Below are positions 49,622-56,742 of a DNA stretch of 64,000 nt, piece by piece. Below the pieces are notes generated by a model. That model saw only the letters and a list, made by a program, of their open reading frames with translations, was not told the origin of the DNA and did no database searches. A program made the position numbers and the translations under genes. Within the stretch, counting starts at the first letter, position 1; each line of letters starts with the position of its first letter. Source of the DNA: JAWXUC01 sp044432975 (GTDB taxonomy: Bacteria > Pseudomonadota > Alphaproteobacteria > RF32 > CAG-239); the NCBI GenBank assembly GCA_044432975.1, contig JAWXUC010000001.1:248001-312000 (forward strand). Direction: 5' to 3'.

Positions 49622-49976
49622 AATATAATTTTAATGATTAATATTCATTTTATTTGCACTATTAAAGGTGTTAGATTGTGCTAACTTTCTTTCCATAATA
49701 GTATATTCATAATTTTTTAATTGATTCTTTAATAGCATAGAAGAATTAAAAAGTAAATATAAAATTTGTTTATAGGTATTCAAGGCGATTATGATAAGAT
49801 GTAAAAATACAATAGCAACTTAAAAATTTTCCGAGTTTTTTTCGAAAAAATTTCAAATCTGAATACTAATCAGGACTACTTAAAACACTTTTTGCAATTT
49901 TGGGATTGGGGTTAAGGTGGCGGATTGCCTAACTTCTGGCAACTTGTGGCAACTCCTTGTATTTAGATTGGTTGCC
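49622..49976. other. Right-end non-coding arm of the element
   Basis: About 355 bp without a convincing gene. It holds the arm-type repeat at 49822-49841 and, close to the core, TGGCAACT twice (49938, 49947) and GGTTGCCA (49970), related to the TTGGGTTGCCA cluster at 22291. This is the expected place for integrase and accessory-factor sites. Confidence 0.6.
49822..49844. repeat. Candidate integrase arm-type site, right end
   Basis: AAAAATTTTCCGAGTTTTTT (49822-49841) is identical to 6969-6988 at the left end and in the same orientation. Confidence 0.6.
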
Positions 49977-49985
49977 ATTAAGAGT
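49977..49985. other. attR core
   Basis: ATTAAGAGT, identical to the attL core at 6895-6903. On the minus strand it is the anticodon loop of the 5' tRNA half. Immediately inside the element the tRNA similarity stops (minus strand continues GGCAACC). Confidence 0.85.
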
Positions 49986-50016
49986 CAGTTGCTCTAGCCA
50001 ACTGAGCTATACACCC
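49977..50016 (-). pseudogene. 5' half of the interrupted host tRNA-Lys(CTT)
   Basis: Forty nt on the minus strand: acceptor GGGTGTA, D-arm GCTC...GAGC, anticodon stem ACTGA and loop through CTCTTAAT, then phage sequence. Its own promoter-like region is intact upstream (TTGTAT then TATACT around 50060-50030 on the minus strand), so a truncated transcript may still be made and would run into the element. The 3' half is at 6858-6903. Confidence 0.9.
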
Positions 50017-50104
50017 ACGAGTCAAAAAAGAGTATAATCATACAAAAATAAAATACAAGAACTTTTTATATAAAAAAAGTTGTGGTATAAAAACCACAAC
50101 TTTA

Positions 50105-50446
50105 TTAATAACGAACCAAAAGTTTAGCTTCTTTTGGCGGCGCAATAATATAACCACCATAAACAAGCAAAACTTTAGGATATTTACCAGAAAATATTTC
50201 ATGATCATAAGGCACAAAACTAGGATGCCTTATAATATCTTGATAAAGATGAACAATCCCAACCAAATAATATGGCGAAACCATTTTACCTTTATGCATA
50301 ATATAACTTCCAACAATTTCTTTATCATTCAAAACTTTTCTATAAGCCCAAATATTAGCCTCATCGAAAGTCTTAAATTTAATTTCAACAAATGTTAACT
50401 TCTTATTTATAATATAAACAAGATTTACAATATACTTCTTATTCAT
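50105..50446 (-). CDS. Hypothetical protein
   Basis: 113 residues, unrecognised. Basic N-terminal beta/alpha pattern (KYIVNLVYIINKKLTFVEIKFKTFDEANIWAYRKVLN) and a Pro/Tyr-rich end (YPKVLLVYGGYIIAPPKEAK). Last gene of a minus-strand operon (51235 to 50105); it starts three bases after the stop of the MazG-like gene and has no Shine-Dalgarno site. Confidence 0.55.
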   Translation of the reverse strand: MNKKYIVNLVYIINKKLTFVEIKFKTFDEANIWAYRKVLNDKEIVGSYIMHKGKMVSPYYLVGIVHLYQDIIRHPSFVPYDHEIFSGKYPKVLLVYGGYIIAPPKEAKLLVRY

Positions 50447-50449
50447 AAA

Positions 50450-50812
50450 TTAATTATTTGAAAATTTGTGAGCTGCAATATACTGCTGTTTATTATCAAC
50501 CCAAACCCAATAATCTTCAGCCGAACGCTGACGATTAACATTCATTTTTCTTTGTACTGCTTTTACAAAATCAGACATTACAAAATTTCTAGCAATCTCT
50601 TCATAAAGAGGAAGCATTTTTGCATTAACATCAAATCTCAATAGACCGCACCATGCAATAAAAACATCTGCAAGCTCTTCTATCTGATTCAAATAATTAT
50701 CTGCTTCCTTATATTCAGCAAATTCTGCACAAACTCTCCTAGCTTGAGATATCAACTCTGCACGAGGAAATGTCTCTTTATGCCATTCCATAATTGTTTT
50801 AATATTTTCCAT
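50450..50812 (-). CDS. MazG-like nucleotide pyrophosphohydrolase-type protein
   Basis: 120 residues, all-helical. The metal-binding pattern of MazG-type enzymes is visible: RRVCAEFAEYKEADN followed by QIEELADVFIAWCGLLRFD (E..E...ExxD). C-terminal helix QRKMNVNRQRSAEDYW. MazG-like proteins hydrolyse nucleoside triphosphates. Fold assignment is reasonable, the substrate is unknown. Leader TCTTTTAATTATAAAAAA has no Shine-Dalgarno site. Confidence 0.65.
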   Translation of the reverse strand: MENIKTIMEWHKETFPRAELISQARRVCAEFAEYKEADNYLNQIEELADVFIAWCGLLRFDVNAKMLPLYEEIARNFVMSDFVKAVQRKMNVNRQRSAEDYWVWVDNKQQYIAAHKFSNN

Positions 50813-50830
50813 TTTTTTATAATTAAAAGA

Positions 50831-51235
50831 TTAATACTCAATAACTTCCATATCCTCTTCAAAAGGAATGTAATTTTCAGTTCGACATTTTATCACCATT
50901 TTCAAAGATGATTTTCCAATAAGTTTTCTTAATTCTTTATCATCTCTTGCATCTGATAATCGAAGCAACTCTCCAATAAACACTCTCTTGTTAACAATTT
51001 GATGAACGCTCGCATGCTCTTTGCCACCTCTAACCGTAACATTTTGCTCTGTAAAATAATAACCATAAATAGTTTTATCTATCTTAATAAGTCGTTTTAC
51101 AGTCCGTCTTCCGCTCTTTAAATTAGAAACAACTTGAGTATCTTTAACATATTTTTTTTCACCAACTTTAGTTTTGCTATCGCGACAATAAAGCAAGTGC
51201 AAAGTTACCTTCACATTTTTCTTAGATCTTTCCAT
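50831..51235 (-). CDS. Hypothetical protein
   Basis: 134 residues from ATG 51235 (MERSKKNVKVTLHLLYCRD); the upstream ATG at 51289 would add an unlikely 18 residues. Basic and beta-rich, with TQVVSNLKSGRRTVKRLIKIDKTIYGYYFTEQN. No family recognised. First gene of the small minus-strand operon with the MazG-like gene; no Shine-Dalgarno site. Confidence 0.5.
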   Translation of the reverse strand: MERSKKNVKVTLHLLYCRDSKTKVGEKKYVKDTQVVSNLKSGRRTVKRLIKIDKTIYGYYFTEQNVTVRGGKEHASVHQIVNKRVFIGELLRLSDARDDKELRKLIGKSSLKMVIKCRTENYIPFEEDMEVIEY

Positions 51236-51330
51236 ATAAATTTTATTTAATTGATTTGTAATTTTTAAGTTAAACCCAAAATAGCACATTAATATTTTTT
51301 GTCAATATTTTACATAAAAAAATCTAAAAA

Positions 51331-51357
51331 TAAGGCGAGAGAAAATCCCTCGCCTTA
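51331..51357 (-). terminator. Terminator after ppdK
   Basis: Stem TAAGGCGAG/CTCGCCTTA followed, on the minus strand, by a T-rich tail (TTATTTTTAGATTTTTTT). It lies 24 bases past the ppdK stop. Confidence 0.85.
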
Positions 51358-51381
51358 CATTTGCTATCTATTTAATATAGA

Positions 51382-54081
51382 TTAACAAGCAGATTTACAA
51401 GTAGCACATCCACCGTTGCATTTGTGTGCAGCAGCTTTTGCTTTTTCTGTAATAGCAGCTTGAGCAGCAGCCAAACGTGCAACTGGTACACGGAATGGAG
51501 AGCAAGATACATATTTCAAACCACATTCTTGGAAGAATTGGATTGATTCTGGATCACCACCATGCTCACCGCAAACACCTAACTTAATAGTTGGACGAGT
51601 TTGACGACCAGCTTGACAAGCATGCATAACTAAAGAACCAACACCACGAGTGTCAATAGTTGCAAATGGATCTGCAACATAAACACCTTTAGAACGGTAT
51701 TCGTCTAAGATAGCACCAGTATCATCACGGCTCATACCCAAAGTAGTTTGAGTTAAGTCGTTTGTACCAAAACCAAAGAATTCTGCAGATTGAGCGATTT
51801 CGCCAGCTAAGATAGCAGCACGAGGTAACTCAATCATAGTACCAACTAAATATTCAATAGTTGTACCTTTTTCTGCAAAGATTTTTTCAGCAGTTTCTCT
51901 AATAACCGCAGCAACAATGTCAAATTCCATTTTAGAACCGATTAATGGAACTTCAATTTCAGGAACGATATTGATACCAGCAGCTTTAACTTCTAAAGCA
52001 GCTTCAATAATAGCTCTTGTTTGCATTTCAGCAATTTCAGGATATGTAACAGCCAAACGACATCCACGATGACCTAACATAGGGTTAGATTCGTGTAATG
52101 CAGAAGCTCTTTCTTTAACATATTCTAAAGAAACACCAATATGATCAGCCAATTCTTTCATTTCAGCTTCTGAGTGAGGCAAGAATTCATGCAATGGTGG
52201 GTCTAATAAACGTACAGTAACAGGAAGGCCATTCATAATTGTAAACAAATCTTTGAAGTCTTGTTTTTGGTAAGGCAATAATTTTGCCAAAGCAGCAACA
52301 CGACCTTCTTTGTTTTCAGCCAAAATCATAGCACGCATATCAGAAATTCTGTTTGCATCAAAGAACATATGTTCTGTACGAGCAAGACCAATACCTTCAC
52401 AACCAAATTCTACAGCATTTTTTGCATCATTTGGAGTTTCTGCATTAGCTCTAACTTGCATTGTTCTAGCTTCATCAACCCAGCTCATTAATTTACCGAA
52501 GTTACCTGTCATTTCAACTTTAACAGTTGGCATTTCACCTTTAATGATTTGACCTTTAGCACCATCAATAGATACCCAGTCACCTTCATTAATAGTAACA
52601 CCAGAAGTAGTAACCATTTGTTTGTCTTTAGCAGAAATTTTAATTTCGTTAGAACCAGAAACGCAAGGTTTACCCATACCACGAGCAACCACAGCAGCGT
52701 GAGAAGTCATACCACCACGAGCAGTAATAATACCTTCAGCAGCATTCATACCGCCAATATCTTCTGGAGAAGTTTCTAAACGAACAAGCATAACTTTTTC
52801 GCCTTTAGCTTTCCAAGCTTCTGCGTCTTCAGCAGTAAATACTGCACGACCAACAGCCGCACCAGGAGATGCAGGAAGACCAGTAGCAATCACATCACGT
52901 GGAGCTTTAGGGTCAAGCATTGGGTGTAATAATTGGTCTAATTGTTCAGCATTCATTTTCATGATAGCTTCTTCTTTAGAACACAAACCTTCTTCAACCA
53001 TATCAACTGCGATTTGAACAGCTGCAGCAGCAGTTCTTTTACCGTTACGAGTTTGTAACATCCAAAGTTTGCCATGCTCGATTGTAAATTCCATATCTTG
53101 CATATCTTTGTAATGGTTTTCTAATTTTGTTCTAACATCACAAAGTTCTTTATAAATAGAAGGCATAATTTCTTCTAATGAATCACCTTGACCTTTAGAA
53201 GACATAGAGTGTGGAGTTCTAATACCAGCCACAACGTCTTCACCTTGAGCATTAACTAAATATTCACCATAATAAACGTTTTCACCAGTAGCAGGGTCAC
53301 GAGAGAAGCAAACACCAGTTGCACAATCATCACCAGCATTACCAAATACCATAGCTTGAACGTTAACAGCAGTACCCCAGTCACCTGGAATGTTGTTTAA
53401 TTTTCTATAAGTAACAGCTTTAGCCACCATCCAAGATTGGAATACAGCGCCGATACCGCCCATTAATTGTTGCCATGGATCAAGAGGGAATTCTTTTCCT
53501 AATTTTTTACCAATAGCTTTGAATTCTTCAACAAGAGCTTTCAAGTCATCAGCAGTTAAATCTGTATCAGATTTATAGCCTTTAGCGTCTTTCATAGCTT
53601 CTAAAGCGTGTTCAAATTCGTTAATGTCTGCTTCTAAAACCACGTCAGAATACATCATAATAAAACGACGGTAAGAGTCATAAGCAAATCTTTCATCACC
53701 AGATGCTTTTGCTAAAGATTTAACAGTGTCATCGTTTAAGCCAAGGTTAAGAACTGTGTTCATCATACCAGGCATAGAAACTCTAGCACCAGAACGTACA
53801 GAGAAAAGAAGTGGGTTAGAGGCATCGCCAAATTTTTTACCCATAATAGCTTCAACTTTAGCAACAGATTCTTTAACTTGAGATTCTAATTCTGTTGGAT
53901 AGCTTCTGTTGTTTGCATAATAGTGTGTGCAAACTTCTGTAGTTACTGTAAATCCTGGAGGAACAGGCAAGCCAACAAGGTTCATTTCAGCCAAGTTAGC
54001 GCCTTTACCACCAAGAAGATTTTTCATACTAGCGTCGCCTTCAGCGGCACCGTTTCCGAAAGTATATACCCATTTTGTCAT
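51382..54081 (-). CDS. ppdK: Pyruvate, phosphate dikinase
   Basis: 899 residues; normal for PPDK. ATP-grasp domain begins with VYTFGNGAAEGDASMKNLLGGKGANLAEM. The phosphohistidine domain has GGMTSHAAVVARGMGKPCVSG with the catalytic His. The PEP/pyruvate barrel includes LVGTMIELPRAA, GFGTNDLTQTTLGMSRDD and the catalytic Cys in GVCGEHGGDPESI. It interconverts pyruvate + ATP + Pi with PEP + AMP + PPi and serves glycolysis or gluconeogenesis in PPi-using bacteria. The C-terminus carries an unusual cysteine-rich tail (HKCNGGCATCKSAC). AGGAGAAAATAAA precedes the ATG; monocistronic with its own terminator. Confidence 0.97.
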   Translation of the reverse strand: MTKWVYTFGNGAAEGDASMKNLLGGKGANLAEMNLVGLPVPPGFTVTTEVCTHYYANNRSYPTELESQVKESVAKVEAIMGKKFGDASNPLLFSVRSGARVSMPGMMNTVLNLGLNDDTVKSLAKASGDERFAYDSYRRFIMMYSDVVLEADINEFEHALEAMKDAKGYKSDTDLTADDLKALVEEFKAIGKKLGKEFPLDPWQQLMGGIGAVFQSWMVAKAVTYRKLNNIPGDWGTAVNVQAMVFGNAGDDCATGVCFSRDPATGENVYYGEYLVNAQGEDVVAGIRTPHSMSSKGQGDSLEEIMPSIYKELCDVRTKLENHYKDMQDMEFTIEHGKLWMLQTRNGKRTAAAAVQIAVDMVEEGLCSKEEAIMKMNAEQLDQLLHPMLDPKAPRDVIATGLPASPGAAVGRAVFTAEDAEAWKAKGEKVMLVRLETSPEDIGGMNAAEGIITARGGMTSHAAVVARGMGKPCVSGSNEIKISAKDKQMVTTSGVTINEGDWVSIDGAKGQIIKGEMPTVKVEMTGNFGKLMSWVDEARTMQVRANAETPNDAKNAVEFGCEGIGLARTEHMFFDANRISDMRAMILAENKEGRVAALAKLLPYQKQDFKDLFTIMNGLPVTVRLLDPPLHEFLPHSEAEMKELADHIGVSLEYVKERASALHESNPMLGHRGCRLAVTYPEIAEMQTRAIIEAALEVKAAGINIVPEIEVPLIGSKMEFDIVAAVIRETAEKIFAEKGTTIEYLVGTMIELPRAAILAGEIAQSAEFFGFGTNDLTQTTLGMSRDDTGAILDEYRSKGVYVADPFATIDTRGVGSLVMHACQAGRQTRPTIKLGVCGEHGGDPESIQFFQECGLKYVSCSPFRVPVARLAAAQAAITEKAKAAAHKCNGGCATCKSAC

Positions 54082-54228
54082 GGTTTTATTTTCTCCTAGG
54101 TTGTTAATAAATTTTTTTTACTTAAACTATATAGAGTTTTTTTTTCAAATTTGCAAGCACAATCGACTTAAACTCAAAGATTCTTTCAACTTGTGCACAA
54201 CATCTTACAACAAACAATACTTTATCAC

Positions 54229-54272
54229 ATATATACCATATCTAGATACTGGTATCTAGATATGGTATATAT
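54229..54272. repeat. Perfect 44-bp palindrome upstream of ppdK
   Basis: Arms 54229-54249 and 54252-54272 are exact reverse complements around a TG centre; the arm contains ACCATATCTAGATAC. It is AT-rich, lacks a terminal T run in either direction, and sits about 150-190 bp upstream of the ppdK start. It could be an operator or cruciform. Confidence 0.85.
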
Positions 54273-54326
54273 ACAACAAGTCATTGTTATAACTAAATGA
54301 TTATAATTTGATATTTTAAACATCAA

Positions 54327-54356
54327 AAAGTCGTTAAGTTTCACCTTAACGACTTT
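54327..54356 (-). terminator. Terminator after the 54364 gene
   Basis: Perfect 12-bp stem AAAGTCGTTAAG/CTTAACGACTTT with loop TTTCAC and a short T run on the minus strand. A closely related hairpin with the same flank (TTTAATCAGAT) ends the timA gene at 55522-55551. Confidence 0.8.
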
Positions 54357-54363
54357 AATCAGA

Positions 54364-54714
54364 TTATTTGTTTCTTGCTAAATATCCTTCAACATGCCAC
54401 TTTATACCCGTTTGTGACTTCCACGGACTACCATAAGTGGAAAAAGAATCCCAACAGTCAAAGTAATTATAATTACAAACAAAACCACCATAACTGTCTA
54501 ATAAAGATTTTAACAACCCCGCCTCTCCACAAACAAAAACTTGAAAATCACCACAAAAAACCAAAACAGTTTTATATTCACTAAATCTAATTAAAAATTG
54601 ATTTAAGCGAATAAGAGGATATTTTTCTACCTCTGTTTTAACAATTAGCAAGTCAGGGGTTTCCTCAACAAGTTCCCAGCAAGTATTCTTCAAAATACTT
54701 TCTTCTATTTTCAT
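54364..54714 (-). CDS. Hypothetical protein
   Basis: 116 residues. Not recognised. Mixed alpha/beta with unusual numbers of Cys, Phe and Tyr (TVLVFCGDFQVFVCGEAGLLKSLL; YGGFVCNYNYFDCWDSFSTYG). It follows the racemase gene by eight bases, with no Shine-Dalgarno site, so the two are probably one transcript. The Cys and aromatic pattern hints at a compact structured domain, nothing more. Confidence 0.55.
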   Translation of the reverse strand: MKIEESILKNTCWELVEETPDLLIVKTEVEKYPLIRLNQFLIRFSEYKTVLVFCGDFQVFVCGEAGLLKSLLDSYGGFVCNYNYFDCWDSFSTYGSPWKSQTGIKWHVEGYLARNK

Positions 54715-54722
54715 CCATAATT

Positions 54723-55436
54723 TTAGTTTTTTAAAATTAAGTTCGCGACAGCTTTAGCGTGAATACCTGTTGTATCATAAAGAGGAATGCAGTTACCATT
54801 AGATAAGCCAATCCAAATAGCATCACGAAACAACTCTACAATCTCTGTACAGCCAAGAATAACAGCGTCTACATTAGAATCAATATTTTGCGCAAATATA
54901 TTTCTAGAACCTGAACAAACCTTCCCTTTGCACAACTCATTGAAAATAACATTATCAATGGCTTTTATACCATCTTCATCAGGAACAACAACCTCTATTC
55001 CAAATTTGCCTTCAAGACGTTTTTTATAAAAATCTTCCTGCATCACAAACCGTGTTCCTAGTAAAGCGACTTTTTTAACACCGTCTTCTAACAATTTCTC
55101 CGCTGTTGCGTCAACGATATGAATAAACTTGATAGAAATTTGTTTTTCAATCTCAGAAACAATTTTATGCATTGTGTTGGTACACATTACAAGATGCGTA
55201 GCACCTGCTGCCTCTAAACGTTTTGCCTCAATTGTCAACAAATCAACAATCTTACTCCAATCTCCTTGCCTCATCAAACCTTCAATTGGAGCAAAGTCAA
55301 CACTAGAGATAAGCAAATTTGCACAACGAAACCCTCCTCTAACTTTATTTACTTCCTCATTGATAATCCAATAATAATCCAAAGTAGAATGATAACTCAT
55401 ACCACCAATAAGACCAATTTTAATTTTCTTACACAT
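54723..55436 (-). CDS. Aspartate/glutamate racemase family protein
   Basis: 237 residues. Family signatures: IGLIGGMSYHSTLDYYWIIN at the N-terminus, first catalytic Cys in LVMCTNTMHKI, second in AVILGCTEIVEL. These two-Cys, PLP-independent racemases act on Asp or similar amino acids; the exact substrate is not readable. Its leader is AT-rich (TAATCATTTAAAAATTATAAAATT) without a Shine-Dalgarno site, like the small genes at 48.6-51.2 kb. Confidence 0.88.
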   Translation of the reverse strand: MCKKIKIGLIGGMSYHSTLDYYWIINEEVNKVRGGFRCANLLISSVDFAPIEGLMRQGDWSKIVDLLTIEAKRLEAAGATHLVMCTNTMHKIVSEIEKQISIKFIHIVDATAEKLLEDGVKKVALLGTRFVMQEDFYKKRLEGKFGIEVVVPDEDGIKAIDNVIFNELCKGKVCSGSRNIFAQNIDSNVDAVILGCTEIVELFRDAIWIGLSNGNCIPLYDTTGIHAKAVANLILKN

Positions 55437-55521
55437 AATTTTATAATTTTTAAATGATTAATATATTTAATTGTTTTATAACAACAACAACATAAAACAA
55501 AACACATTTTTGTCAACAAAA

Positions 55522-55551
55522 AAAGCCGTTAAGTTTCACCTCAACGACTTT
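55522..55551 (-). terminator. Terminator after timA
   Basis: Stem AAAGCCGTTAAG / CTCAACGACTTT with loop TTTCAC and, on the minus strand, seven T. One or two pairs are imperfect. Sequence and flank are related to the hairpin at 54327-54356. Confidence 0.75.
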
Positions 55552-55570
55552 AATCAGATGATTTATTTTT

Positions 55571-56185
55571 TTAACTTTTTTTAGTAGAACACAACAACCA
55601 AACAGGAGACTTTGATGATAAAGATTTTTCAAAAGTCCAAACATCTTTAATTGTTTGAATAAATTTCTCATCTCCATTAATGACATTACCGTCAGCGTCT
55701 TTTGTAATATTCATTTGTTCTGTCTCAAATTCGACAGCAATTTTTGCACTAGCTTTAAGCATTTTCAAATCAACAATATTTGCATTTTTAAAAGAAATTA
55801 ATTCTGCAAAAGACGATTCTTTTTTACTATGTTTTTCATCAATTGCTTTTTCAAACTTTTCAAACAAAGCTTTTGTAACCAAAGGCTTTAAACTTTCTGG
55901 CTTATCATTTGCATAAGAATCCAAAACAATCTCAAAAACCCTTTTAGCGGCAACAACAAAGCTTTCTTTATTAAAATTAGGTATTGCGGCAAACTCATCA
56001 TCTTTTGCATCAACTTGCTTAGCTTCTTTCGCCACAATAGTCTCCAAAAGCTCTTTAGTTTGTTTTTTTGCCAAATCAACATTAATCTCAGCCCCATCAG
56101 GACGAGTCCCCAAAACATTTTTCAATTTACCAAAAACGTAAAAAACAATAAATAATAACAAAATTGTGTCAAAAAAAGAAGTCAT
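55571..56185 (-). CDS. Tim44-like domain protein (TimA type)
   Basis: 204 residues from ATG 56185 (AGGAA seven nt upstream). N-terminal hydrophobic anchor (FFDTILLLFIVFYVFGKLKNVLGTRPDG) followed by an acidic linker and the Tim44-like domain (NKESFVVAAKRVFEIVLDSYAND; LISFKNANIVDLKMLKASAKIAVEFE; VWTFEKSLSSKSPVWLL). In alphaproteobacteria this protein is encoded beside secB and is regarded as a relative of mitochondrial Tim44, an inner-membrane adaptor. The divergent arrangement with secB seen here is the conserved one. Confidence 0.88.
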   Translation of the reverse strand: MTSFFDTILLLFIVFYVFGKLKNVLGTRPDGAEINVDLAKKQTKELLETIVAKEAKQVDAKDDEFAAIPNFNKESFVVAAKRVFEIVLDSYANDKPESLKPLVTKALFEKFEKAIDEKHSKKESSFAELISFKNANIVDLKMLKASAKIAVEFETEQMNITKDADGNVINGDEKFIQTIKDVWTFEKSLSSKSPVWLLCSTKKS

Positions 56186-56275
56186 AAACATTTCCTATTA
56201 AAATACTTGATTTAATTGTTATATAGTGTATTTATTTTATATAATCAAGTTATTTTTCTATTTAAAGGATATAAT

Positions 56276-56689
56276 ATGCAACCTCAAATTTTAATAAACA
56301 CCCAATACATAAAAGATTTTTCATTAGAAATTCCAGGCGCTCCTGAAATTTTTAAAGAATTAAAAGAACAACCATCTTTAAATATTGATGTATCAATAAA
56401 AACTAAAAATTTAGAAGATGACTTTTATGAAGTTATTTTCAACACAAGCATAAATGCAGATACAAAAACATCAAAATTCTTCATTATAGAATTAGCCTAC
56501 GGATGCGTTGTAAAAACAGATGCAAAAGATAATGAATTAAAAGAGATTTTAAACATTTTTGTACCTCAACAATTATTTCCATTTATTAGATCTACAATTG
56601 CTAATTCTATGGTAAGTTCAGGTCTTGCACCTATAATGCTTCCACCTATTGATTTTTTAAGCCTATATAAAGAAAAAAACGCAAAATAA
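56276..56689 (+). CDS. secB: Protein-export chaperone SecB
   Basis: 137 residues from ATG 56276 (AAAGGATATAAT upstream). Recognisable SecB features: INTQYIKDFSLEIPGAPEIF, DDFYEVIFNTSINADTKTSKFFIIELAYG, and PFIRSTIANSMVSSGLAPIMLPPIDF. It holds preproteins unfolded and hands them to SecA. Divergent from the Tim44-like gene; the 90-bp gap should carry both promoters. Confidence 0.95.
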   Translation: MQPQILINTQYIKDFSLEIPGAPEIFKELKEQPSLNIDVSIKTKNLEDDFYEVIFNTSINADTKTSKFFIIELAYGCVVKTDAKDNELKEILNIFVPQQLFPFIRSTIANSMVSSGLAPIMLPPIDFLSLYKEKNAK

Positions 56690-56742
56690 TTAATAAATTC
56701 TTTACACTATTAGCCTAATATAGAATATGGAGAATTCTATAT

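Larger units (their letters stand above)
6895..49985. mobile_element. Integrated P2-like prophage with defence cargo and replacement tRNA
   Basis: The boundaries are set by the 9-bp direct repeat ATTAAGAGT (6895-6903 and 49977-49985) that splits a tRNA-Lys gene. Removing one repeat plus everything between restores that gene exactly. The left end carries integrase and AlpA-like genes; the middle carries complete packaging, head, contractile tail and lysis modules. No large integrity breaks are visible in the structural genes. I see no recognisable replication helicase, primase or initiator, and no classic CI-type repressor. The element also carries a type III R-M system, a SNF2 helicase, three further methylation-related genes, a GHKL-ATPase/nuclease and tRNA-Lys. 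Whether it is still inducible is unknown. Confidence 0.9.
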
